From Blepharisma stoltei (lineage: Eukaryota; Ciliophora; Heterotrichea; Heterotrichida; Blepharismidae), in NCBI GenBank assembly GCA_914767885.1, contig CAJZBQ010000046.1:496001-560000 (forward strand): a stretch of 64,000 nt of DNA, read 5' to 3'. The notes beneath the pieces were generated by a model, which saw nothing but the letters and a program-made list of their open reading frames with translations, was not told the origin of the DNA and did not search any database. The first letter of the stretch is position 1. Each line of letters opens with the position of its first letter. A program made the translations under genes and the position numbers. Shown here piece by piece: positions 43,687 to 55,900 of the stretch.

Positions 43687-44640
43687 CCACTGATTATTGT
43701 TAGAAAATAAAATTTTCACCTAAATAATCCAATGAATAAAGAATTTCAACTTAAACTGGCAATTTAATAAATATATAACAATTAAGAAGATTTTTACATT
43801 AAGTCTAGTATTTAGCGATTATAAAAATAACTTACTAAAATAATTTTTGATTAATTATTCATTGCAAATTGTGAAATCGCCGTTACAATCCTTGAAAGTT
43901 ATATTTCTTTATGCTTTAAAACTAGAATTTCCATTTTTGTTTTTTTATTTTCGAATAGAGTTCACAAATTTGACTTTCCTAGAATTTTAACTTTTTTTTT
44001 CTGGGAGCTTTGAAAACTAATTCTTCAAAAAATTCAGCCCAAGAAAACTCTTTTTCTTCAGCTATTATTTTTCTCAAGATTGCTTATGGCTTGGCATTCT
44101 ACTGAAGCTAAATTTACTTTTATCTTTGAAAATCCTCCATTTCTAATGCAAAAATGTAATAATTTAAGTTTCTGACTAAATAAATATAAGAAATATAAAA
44201 ATAGAAAAGTAAAAATTTAGCATGAAATTTGACTATTGCATTAGACTTAATTATAGAATGCCATGAACTCTCTTCTTCAATTAGATTAAGTTATTACTGG
44301 CACAAACCCTTATTACTATATCAATATATTTAATTTATTAAGAAACATCTAAAATATAGTTGATCTGAAAATCTAATTTTAATAGAACTTATAAATAGAA
44401 TAATCCATAAATGCTCACTTAGGAAGGAGCTATTTAAATTTCTTTCTTTCCTCAGATATTTTATATACTTTATATTAAATTAATACTTCACAAAAGATTT
44501 AAGATTTTTGACTTAATGCTTCAAATAGTTTAGCCTTACTGCTCACTAAATTCTTAAGCTTTCTGGGATTGAGATCTTTTAGTTAGTTCTGTTGTTCATT
44601 TTTTCAAGTAAATTTCGTCTATTTATAAAAATAAATTCAG
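43687..44640. other. Intergenic AT-rich DNA upstream of copy G
   Basis: About 950 bp with no ORF, element end or RNA gene that I could recognise. It must include the promoter of G. Confidence 0.5.
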
Positions 44641-47600
44641 ATGATACCAACTACTAGGGAAGCTGATTTAAATTCTCATCACTTAATTTCAAGCCAAAGC
44701 TCTTCCTTGATCTTAAAGATGTCATGAGAGTTCATTTTAAACTGCATAGTCGAAATTTTCGATCCTCAATTCAGTACCAAAACTCCTTATAGAAATCAAC
44801 TATTTCTTGAGGTAGCTAAAAATACTATTATCTTTATTCAAACTTTGTCACTATTTTGATACCCTGATATTACAATCAGTAATTGAAGTTCTTATTCGAC
44901 ATTTTGGAATTTTTTGTGGTATTTCAATTATGACAGTATATGTATGAAATTGAATATTTATACTTATTGCTATATAGGCGAGATAGTGGTGATTTTTTAT
45001 TCGCTTTTTATAGTAATTTTATATTGTGCATTCAAATTTTGGGAGTATAGATTGCCTCAAATGATTATTTACTCTGCTAAAGAATTAATTTCATTTCTCT
45101 CTTCAGTATCATTTATACCTTCTTTAACGATCCTGCTAATAGTATTCAAGTACTCAGCGTTTAAATACAGTGGTGTTCAGGAATATTACGATGATGACAT
45201 AAACAAATTTAATCATGGCTTATTGGGATCAATTATTTGTCCAATTCTGATAGTAATGCTAATATTATTAGCTTTCATGAATGAACTTATGACTGTTGAT
45301 ATGAAGCATTCTTCATGCATGAAAAACTTAAAATCTAGGTCTAATTCCGCATGGGACTTGCTATGAATTTCATTTTCTATCATTCAGTGTTTTTTATATG
45401 TGTTCATGGATAAAACTGCGGTACTATTTTATTTATCAATAGCGCTAATACTAGGCCTATATGTATTTTGGTGTGGTTTTCGGTATTTACATTATTATAA
45501 TCCTGTTGAAAATTCTATACAAAATAGCAAAATTGGCTCAATTTGTGCTGTTCTCATAATTTTTCTACTTGGCTATATAATTGATAATGCTGCTACAATG
45601 ACATTATTAAGCTTCTTTTTACCACCTTTTCTAATTGCTTTTATTACTTATTGAACTCATAAGAAACATTTGAAACTTCCAGGACACAAAAGGAATAGAT
45701 TAAATCAATTTACATTTGAGCATTCTATGAGACATGTGCTTACAGACAAAAATTGCAAAAATATTGAGGAAATAATATGTGTATTCTCCCATTGTTTTCA
45801 TAATAGTGACTTTAAAAAAAATTCACTTTTTGTCATATGAGAAACGAACTTTATTTCCCACATTGTTAAAGATGAAAGACTGGCAAGAGTTAGATTGACA
45901 CAATTTACTAAAACAGGCTTTAGCATAGAAGGGACTATTCAGAAATATAGAATTCTAAAGAAATTTAACGGCATAAAATCCAAGAAGATATTAGAAATTG
46001 ATTATTTAGAGTATTTAACTGGACTTGATGAATCCAAAAGATACGACGAGGAAATGTGCCATTTATTAATGGATCTATGAGGTGAAATAGCCTGCAAGAG
46101 TCCAGAAATAACAAAACTACGAAAATTGACCGAAAGAGTTTCAGATCTTTCCTGCAAAATAAAAGTCCTTTACAGCAATCTTGCAGATAAAAATAAATTT
46201 TCTGAGGTTTTAGATTTATATGGTACTCTTTTGACTAATATTTTTGGAGAAAAATATGAAGGAAATTTAATGCTTAAAAGAAAGCGTAATGTCAAAGAAT
46301 CTATTGGCATGCAAGGGAGCCAAAAAATGCTTGGCACCTACAGTGAAAATCATGGAGTTATGCTTATTTCTCTTGCTCGGGCATCTTTTGGGACGGTCTC
46401 TTATATAAACGAAAAAGCTGCTATGATTTTAAAGGTTTCCCAAACTGAAGTAGTGGGTGGAGATCTCACTAATTTTATTCCTTGGCCTTTTAGTGTGAAC
46501 CACAATGATAAGTTGCTTAAATTTTATAACACCTGTACTGAAACTGTGGTAAATAAGCTTTCCTCTCTATATCTATTAGATCATAACCGCTTTATTATTG
46601 AAATATATATTCTGGTAAGAGTTACTGCATTTAATGACCAAGCTTATTTTATGGCTTCCTTTACTCCAATTAACACAACCAGGCAAGCTCTCCTTATATC
46701 TGAATCTGGGCGAATTTATGCTCACACTGCTCAATTGTCATCAATAATTTGCTCTGAAAAAATAAATCTCTCAGATACGAATATATCAGATTTGCCTTTT
46801 GGGGTCTCAATGAAAACTTTAAAGGCATTTGAGCCCTATATCTTTAATTTGCAGCACAGAGAAGTCGTACTAGTTTATATTACAAAATACCAGAAAGGGG
46901 TAATGATGCATATAATCTTATTAATAACAGATCATTATGAAAAGGAAAAATGGAAAAATAGAGAATCTGATGAGCAAATTGAGTACTATACGAAGGTTTC
47001 ACCAATACGTGAAGTTGCGAGCGGAGTTTATGAAAGAGAAAGCTTTGATAACGACAAAAACACACAATTGGATACCTTGATGCCTCCTAAAACTGAAAAA
47101 GCAGTCACTATTAATACTACGATGCTTTCTAGTGAAGGCCCTGAGGATGATGAAGAGGAATCTGATAAAGGACCTTCTCAAGACCCAGCTAGTGTTAGTT
47201 CGCAAGCTTCGTCAATAAATCGTAAGTTTTATATAGAAATTGCTTTTAAGCTTGCAGAAGGGACTAGTGCTGCAATAACAAAATTTCAATGGGTTTTGCT
47301 GTTTGCCGTATATTTTAATTTAGATTATTGCTATGATTGGGACGAATATTGGGATTTTGATATACATAATCGATGATGTAACTCATGCTGACGCATTAGA
47401 CACTTTTAATCATCTTGGCCAAATAATGTTCCAAATAGGATCGATAGCTGATCTTGTGAGGTCGATTGATCTAGAACTAAGACAAGGAAAATACAACCTT
47501 ACAAGAGACTTGGGATATTTAAGTCAAAATATTGCTACTTTATCAGACTTGCAGGGTACCATACTAAACGATAAATCAATGTGAAGCTACTGCAAAAGCT

Positions 47601-48910
47601 CAGAAATTGTTACTGAAAATAAGATTCCTTTGTGGAGCTTTGATGAAGGCGAGCCCAAGTTGAAGAAGTATAACCTTTATGACTCTGTTTCTTTATTTAT
47701 CCAATGGGTATATTTTATATAGGAACAAAATTTATTAGAAGATGCTATAAAGGAAAATAATTATTATCATAATAATATTGAGTGGCTTATGATTAACAGC
47801 TTAAGCTTTGCGTTTTCATTTATAGAAGATGCTTTAACAGACTTAGTTAGCTGCGAGCAAAGTAGGATAAAGGATACTGGAACTATCATAAATGGCTTAT
47901 TAATGGTTGGAATTATTATTTTAGCTGTTTGCTTAGGAGTGCTTATATATTTTGTAGTTTCACTAAGGATTGTATATGAAAAATTTTGATGCTTCATAAA
48001 AAAATCAGTTGCTATAAACTATGCACACCTTAAGCAAGCTACCTTGGATAGACTCATATCAATCCATGGAGTTGAATTGGAACAGGACAATATCGGCTTT
48101 CAAAAACCACTTGATCTTCATAACTTCCATATAAAAACTACTCTTACTTGAAAATTCAGCGCAAGGTTGAGCTTTTTTGGAGTCAGTTCTCTATGCTTTT
48201 ATTTATTAACAATGTTTTATCTCTACACAGATTGCGAAGAGTACATGTTCTATCGTCCAAAATTGTTGGAAAATATCAATATACAGAGATCATATCTATC
48301 AAGAATAGGATTGTATGCAAGGGACATTAATAATGAAATCAATAAAAAACATTACCCTAAATCCTATAGCTTTGCAAATTCCACAAGCGAATTTAATCAC
48401 TTGGTCTCTGAATATCAATATCAATGCGAGATTCTGCGCTCAAAAGGCATCGCAAACCTACTCTCTAAAGAGTTAAAAACTGCACTTTATGAGTCATTTA
48501 ATACGCAAGGAGAACTCTTGAAACAGGGAACGTTCACTGCAGCGCATTCAATTATTTTTGATGCTTTTAATATTGGTGGACCTGGAGGAATTCGTTCAGA
48601 TAAAGAAATTTCTGATTTTGTATCAAATTTTACAATTTTACAGGATGCTTTAGTTGGGATATTTGATATGGCTGATACAAGCTCTAAAGATGTAATTTCT
48701 TCACAGTTAAACTTGATTACTTACACAACTGTCCTATTTTCTGCAGGTCTTGCCTTTCTATTTTTATTTTATTATTTGCCATTTATAAAGGCTCAAACCA
48801 AATTTTTGAAAAAGACCAGAATTTTACCAAAAATGATTTCAGTTCAAGCGAGCGATAAAAAGAGTGAAGCCATTTCTTATCAAACAAATGCGATTAGTGT
48901 TGGGATATAA
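44641..48910 (+). CDS. TmcB/TmcC-like PAS membrane protein, copy G, intact
   Basis: The only copy readable without removing any element. Exons 44641-47307, 47324-47707 and 47723-48910 give 889 + 128 + 395 = 1,412 codons, ending TAA. UGA occurs many times as Trp. Layout: N-terminal membrane region (WYPDITISNWSSYSTFW, several helices to about residue 330); helical TPR-like part (about 330-560); PAS domain (about 575-690; FGTVSYINEKAA, IPWPFSVNHNDK); an acidic Ser/Glu/Asp-rich linker (about 810-870; GPEDDEEESDKGP); helix about 880-905 spanning intron 1; a loop domain with YCKSSEIV; helix about 1077-1096; helix about 1166-1186; GGPGGIRSDKEISDF domain; helix about 1351-1373; polar tail. Tmc proteins are named from the Dictyostelium tiny-macrocyst genes; the role here is inferred as membrane sensing. 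Confidence 0.85.
47308..47323 (+). other. Intron 1 of copy G, 16 nt
   Basis: GTATATTTTAATTTAG, one base longer than the orthologous introns in B, D, E, H and I. Phase 0, joining WVLLFA to IIAMIGTN. Confidence 0.85.
47708..47722 (+). other. Intron 2 of copy G, 15 nt
   Basis: GTATATTTTATATAG, phase 0, joining LFIQW to EQNLLEDA. Confidence 0.85.
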
Positions 48911-49015
48911 ACTAGAGTAGTTGTGAGGCAAAAAAATCCAAGGTCACTTCCCTCCTTTATTGTAAAAGTGATTGCAAACTGAGTTAGGCATTATTTTTAG
49001 TGAAAAAACACGGCA

Positions 49016-49189
49016 TATCGTTATTTACAGATTTTTGAACTTTACCACCTAAGTGTGGAATTTTTCCGTGTGTCAAAAGAGGATTCCACATGTGAAATCA
49101 AAAGGGTTTCACATGTGTAATCCTCTTTTCACACACGGAAAAAATTCCACACTTAGGTGGTAAAGTTCAAAAATCTGCAAATAACGATA
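49016..49189. repeat. 174-bp near-perfect palindrome downstream of G
   Basis: TATCGTTATTTACAGATTTT... and ...AAAATCTGCAAATAACGATA pair over about 80 bp per arm, with ACCACCTAAGTGTGGAA and CCGTGTGTCAAAAGAGG segments. The centre contains TTCACATGTG. TA at both ends. Structure like the in-gene IESs but located between G and H. Confidence 0.8.
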
Positions 49190-49919
49190 ATATATTTTTA
49201 CCTCACTCGAAAGTAACCATAATATTTTATTATAATACCAGAATTACAAATATAAATTAATATTTATATAATTAATTACTTGCATTAATTTTCTCAATTC
49301 AACATAAGAATTAAAAGGTAATGAGAAATTATCTACTAGCCTGCTAAGATTTAAGAATGTGCTTTTTTATAAATATGTTATTAAGAATTACTTCAAAAAT
49401 ATATAATTAGTTTATACAATGATTTTTCATCCTATTCTTTTATGCTATTTGCATAATAAAATTGTAATGTTTTTAAATTTTCAAATAATCCTTTGGTTTT
49501 TGAAGCCTATATAAAAATAGCTCATTTATTGGAATTTCACAGCATTTAGCTTAAGATTGTAATTATGCATTTATAGACTTGGAAATCTCCAAAAGAATCT
49601 TCAATTTGGAGCAAGTTCAATTCAATTTTTTTTCGAGTTAGATGCGCTCTTAAGCTATAGTAACTAAGCGATTGAATTAAGTATCATAGCTAAAAAATTT
49701 ATGTTTTAATTTCTAAAAAATTTAATTTTCTAATTTGGTTATAGAAAAATGTAAATTTATAATCAATTAAATAAAGAGAAAATATAATGTATTTTGGATA
49801 AAAATGTGTTCTTGGAAGCTGCATATAATATTAAGAATTTTGACTATGTAATTTTTTTGAATTGCTCTGTCAAGCATTTTTGTTAGTAAATTCTGTCTAT
49901 GTATAAAAAATAATTTTTG

Positions 49920-52900
49920 ATGAATAGAAACGTCAAAGAGAGTGATCTAAACTCCCATCATCTGATTTCAAGCAAAACCAACTCTAGTAGTCTCAAAATT
50001 TCATGGCAATTCTTCTTGAACTGTATGATAGAAATATTTGAGACTCAATACAGCACAAGAGCTCCTTACAGAAATCAATTATTTATTGAAGTTGCTAAAA
50101 ACATGATAATGCTTATTCAAATCCTATCATTATTTTGGTACCCAAGTATATCTGTCAGTAACTGAAGCTCCTATTCGACATTTTGGAATTTTTTGTGGTA
50201 CTTTAATTATGACAGTTTATGTATGGAATTAAACATTTTCTCTTATTGCTGTATAAGTGAAGCGTTTGCGCTTTGCTATTCAATTTTTATGATAGTATTA
50301 TATTGCATACTGAAGCTCTCTAGGCATAATTTACCCAAAATATTTCTTTTCTTAGCTAAAGAATTGATATCATTTTTATCCTCAATATCCTTTATTCCTA
50401 TTTTAACTACTCTACTAGTGATTTTTAAATACTCGGCATTTGAATACACAGAAGTTCAAGAATATTATGAACATGATGTAAATAAATTGAATTATGGCTT
50501 ATTCGGATCAATTTTTTGCCCTATCCTTATTGGTTTCCTTTTTATGTCGGCGTTTATAAATGAGCTTGTTCGAGCAGATATAAAGCATTCCTCATTTGGG
50601 AAAAACTTAATAGCAAGGTCTGATTCAACATGGGATTTGCTATGAATAACTTTTTGTGCTGTTCAATGCTTTTTATTTGTGTTTATGGATAAATCTGCAG
50701 TGCTATTTTATTTAACAGTACTGCTAATACTAGGGTTATATATATTATGTTGCGGTTTTCGCTATTTACATTATTACAGTCCTGTGGAAAGTTCCATACA
50801 GAACAGCAAGATAGGCTCAATCTGTACAGTTCTTATAATTTTTATACTTGGATATACAATCGATAATGCTGCTACAATGACATTATTAAGCATCTTTCTA
50901 ATGCCCTTGGTAACAGTTTTTATCACATATTGGACCCATAAGAAAAACTTAAAACTTCAAAACTATAAAAAGAACTCGTTAAATCAATTTTCCTTTGAGC
51001 ATTCTATGAGACATTTTCTAATAAATAAAAGCTGCCAAAACATTGAGGGAATTATTCGACTATTTTCAAACTGTTTTCATCATGATAAATTTAAAAATAC
51101 CTCTCTCTTTGTCATATGAGAGGTAAATTTTATTCAATATATTGCTAAAGACGAAAGGCTAGCTAGAGTAAGGCTTGTCAAAATTAATAGAGCAGAATTT
51201 AGCATTGAAGGGACCCTTCAAAAGTATAGAATTTTAAAGAAATTAAATAGCATAAAATCAAAAAAACTGGCAGAAGTTGATTATTTGGAGTATTTAACTG
51301 GGATTGATGAAGCGAAAAGATGTGACGAAGAAATTTGTCAAACTCTATTGGATTTATGAACTGAAATCGTATGTAAAGCCCCAGAAATAATAAAGCTCAG
51401 AAATCTGACTGAAAGAGTTGCTGATCTTTCTAGTAAAGTCAAAGAACTATACAGCAGTCTTGCAGATAAAAACAAATTTTCAGAAGTTTTTGAATTATAT
51501 GGCTTTTTCTTAATAAATATTCTTGGGGAATCTCAAGAAGGAAATTTAATACTAAAAAGGAAGCATAGCTTTAAAGAATTTAGCTCACTCCCTTCCCTTT
51601 AAATATAATAAAAAAATTTTATATATAAAAAATCATCATAATTTATATGTAAAAAGTATTGATATAAGTTAAATGTTTCTTCTTAACTAAAATTAAAGAT
51701 TTGGTTATATCTTGCTTTTGTTTAAAGAAAAGAGTATAAAGGACATCTTATTTAAATAAATTTATTATCCTTAATTGTTGAAATTTTTTTAAAAAAAAAT
51801 TTTTTTTTTTTTGATAAAATAATATTTTTTCTTTAAATAATATTGATATAAAATTCAATGCGAATTCTTTACAAAAATTCAAAATTTACTTATTACTTGC
51901 TTTATGTTAAATAATAGAGTATAAATAACATCATATTTAAACAAAATTAACACTTTGATCGATAAATTTTCTAAAATTCATTTTTTAAATTTTTTTATCA
52001 ATAAAAAATTATAATTTTTGTGTGAATAGTTTTGATACTATTAATTATGGTGTATTAACTAATAATGAAAATTTAGTTATATCTTGCTTGTTTTAAAGGA
52101 TAGAGAGAGTAAATAGCATTTTATTAAACAAATTTATTAATCTGATTCGATAACTTTTTAGAATTTTTTTTTTTTAAATTTTTTATTTAATTTGTTTTTA
52201 AAAAAAATTTTATATTGATATTTTTTTTAAAAAAATTTTCTTTACCCCTCTTTAAATTGGAACAAAATTTTTTGTACCATTTAAAGGGGGGGAGGCAGCA
52301 ACAGGAAGCCATAAAACGCTTGGAACTTATAGTGAAACTCAAGGCGTTATGCTAATCTCTACAGCTTCCGACTCATTTGGAGCTATTTCATATATTAATG
52401 AAAAGGCTGCAATGATTTTGAAAGTTTCTCAACTCGAAGTGGCAGGTGCTGATTTCAATATGTTTGTTCCTAGACCTTTTAATATTAACCATAACCAAAA
52501 ACTGAAGCGATTTTACGAGAACTGCACGGAAACTGTGGTAAATAAGCTGTCTTCATTATATTTATTAGACCATGAAGGATTTATTATAGAGAGCTACATA
52601 CTAGTAAGACTCACAGCATTTAATAACAAAGCTTATTTTATGGTCTCTTTTTCTCCTGTTAGCACCTCGAGGCAAGCCATTCTTATATCACAAGATGGAC
52701 TGATTTATGCTCACTCTATGCAATTGCCATCTTTACTGGGAATGGACAAACTGGATTTGTCAGATATGTATATTTCAGAGCTGCCAATGGGAGTTTTTAT
52801 GCAGAATTTAATTCCTTTTGAGCCATATGTCGTCAAATTATATCGTAAAGAAGTTATAGTCGTTTATATCACCAAAAATCAGAGGGGGGTAATAATTCAT

Positions 52901-55900
52901 ATAATTTTAGTGATAATTGATCAATATGAAAAGGAAAAATGAAAAAATAGACAATCAGATGAGCAAATTGAGTATTACACAAAGGTTTCACCAATACTTG
53001 AAGTTGCTAGTGGTGTTTATGAAAGAGAAAGCTTTGAAAATGATAAAAATATGAACATTGACTCTCTAATGCCTTCAATCGCTGAAAAAACAGTCTTATT
53101 ACCCCTGGGAGTGAAAATATTTTGCTCGATAATATGGATTATTTTTTTTTAATATTTTTTAGAATAATGCATTTTCGAAAGTAAAAGTAAATTAAATTTA
53201 TAAAATTTAAAATTCAATAGAAATGGTCGAGATTTTATAATGATTATTACTTAATATCAAAACATTTTATATTAAAAAGTAATTTTAAAAATTTTTTTTT
53301 TTCTATCTTGAGGGATTAATTTCGAAGGAAAGGAGTTAATAAATACTACTCATGGTGCAACCAGCGAAAATCGTGAAGATGATGACATTGAAAGAACGCC
53401 AATTCTCGATAATAGTACTTCACAAGCCTCCTCAATAGACAGTAAGTGTTATATAGAAATTGCATTTAAGTATGTAGGAGAGACTAGCGTTGCTATTGTC
53501 AAATTTCAATGGGTTCTGCTCTTAGCTGTATTTTTTATGCAGATTATTTCAATGATTGGGACAAATATGGGGATTTTAATATACATCATAGATAATGTCA
53601 CTCACACAAACTCTTTGGAAACCTTTAACCATCTAGGCCAAATAATGTTCCAAATTGGGTCAGTCGCTGACCTTGTGAGGTCAATTGATCTTGAGCTCAC
53701 TGAAGGTAAATACAACCTCACTAGAGACTTAGGGTATTTAAGCCAAGGAATTGACACTTTAATTAGTTTGCAAGGCACTATTCTAAATGATAAATCAACG
53801 TGAAGCTATTGCAAAAGCTCAGAAATTGTGACTGAAAAAATGATCCCTTTGTGGGAAATTAATGATTGAGATGTTAAGCTAGAAAAATATAACCTTTATG
53901 ATACTGTTACACTTTTTATTCAACGGGTATTCTTTACATAGGAGCAAGATTTATTAAAAGATGCTACAAAGAAAAATAATTTGTATGAAGACAATATAAA
54001 ATGACTTATGATTAATAGTCTGAGTTTTGCGTTTTCCTCTATAGAAGACGCTTTGTCAGATTTGGTCCTCTGTGAGCATAATAGAATTTCAGATACTGGA
54101 AGTATTATAAATGGTCTTTTGATGCTTGGGGTGATAATTTTAGCTATTTGTTTAGGAGTGCTTGTATATTTTATAGTTTCGCTTACCCCTCCCTCCGTGA
54201 GCAAAAAATCTAGCTAGTATTTTTGCTGATGAATTTGGATAAGATTCATGCCATGAATATTTTAAAAACGACCACTCCTATTAAATTTGTCTAGTGATCG
54301 AACTCGATGACTTGAATTTTTAAAAATTTTCCATTAAATTGCATGCAAAATTATGATTTTTGGTTCTTTTTTTGAAAGTTTGTTGAATATTTATTGCAAG
54401 TCCTTCTGTAGCTGAATTCTTTAAATTCCTTTTAAGGCAGTTGCTAACGCCTACCGAGACTAACTAGCTTGCATTTTAAGCATAAATTTTACAAAGCAAG
54501 TTATTTTTGTTTTCCAATTTTTGCAAATTGGGATTTTTTCTAATTTTGAAAAAAAAAGATGTATTATATAATTTATATATAGCTTATATCCCTTTATAGA
54601 TTTCTTTATCGAGCAAAATGTATTGGACTATTGAACGACCAAGAAAGACTTTATTAAAGGAATGGGCTGGATATCTATATCAGGAAGTGCTAAAAAGTGA
54701 CATGTCAAAAAATGGTGACAAGTGTGAAAAAGTTGACAAGTAAACGCGCCAATTTTTAAAACGGATTTATTATTAAAAAATTTAAAACTTAAGATGCTCA
54801 ATTAGACTGAAGATAATAATTGCACATTATATATTGGTCCTAAATATTTTGATTTATATGTATATTCAAAATTAATAGTGGCTGTAAAAATCAAAAACTT
54901 GCCACTCGATGTGTATTTTTCCGGAACGTTAGAATTCCCTTTTTTTTAATGCTATAATTTGCAAAGTCGTGCTTTGCGAATATCAATAACTAATGAGTTC
55001 TTATCGACTAATATGTACGGTGTTTAGCAAAAGTTAAATATGGCTTATAAGTGAAATCAAAAACTTGCCAATTGATGTGCATTTTTCCGGAAGGATATTC
55101 ATCTCTTATTTTAATGCTAATTTATTTATGAAGACAAGAGCTATAATTTGCAAAGTGCGTGACTTGTGAATTCAATTAACTTCGGAGTTCTTATCGACTC
55201 ATATGACAAGTGTTTAGCAAAAGTTAAATATGCATATAAGTGATAATCAAAAACTTGCAACTCGATGTGATTTTTCCGGAACGATAGAATTCCTTAATTA
55301 TAATACTAATTTATTAATGAAGACTAGAGCTATAATTTGCAAAGTGCGTGACTTGTGAATTCAATTAACTTCGGAGTTCTTATCGACTCATATGGCGAGT
55401 GTCTAGCAAATAATCAAGATGGATTATAAGTGAAAATCAAAAACTTGCAACTCGATGTGTATTTTCCGGAACAATAGAAATCTCTTATTTTAATGCTAGT
55501 TTATTAATGAAGACTAGAGCGATAATTTGCAAAGAGCATGCTTTGTGAATTCCATTAACTATGAAGTTCTTATCGACTCACATGACTAGTGTTTAGCAAA
55601 ACTTCAATATATTGAGAATCACAAGTCATGCACTTTAATATGAAATTTAAAAAATTCTATCGTTCCGGAAAAATGGACATCGAGTTGCAAGTTTTTGATT
55701 TTCACTTATAAGCCATATTGAATTTTGCTAAACACCGTACATATGAGTCGATAAAACTTTGTATATATTGAGATTCGCAATGCACGCACTTTGCAAATTA
55801 AAGCTCTAGTCTTCATTATTTATAAATATAATTAATTTATAAGACCTATAAAATAAGATTTTAAGTTATTAATCAATCTTTGACATGTCACTTTTTAGCA

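Noticed and set aside
54890-55720. CRISPR-like array
   Set aside because: Units are long, lack unique spacers, include an inverted copy and sit within a eukaryotic TIR element.
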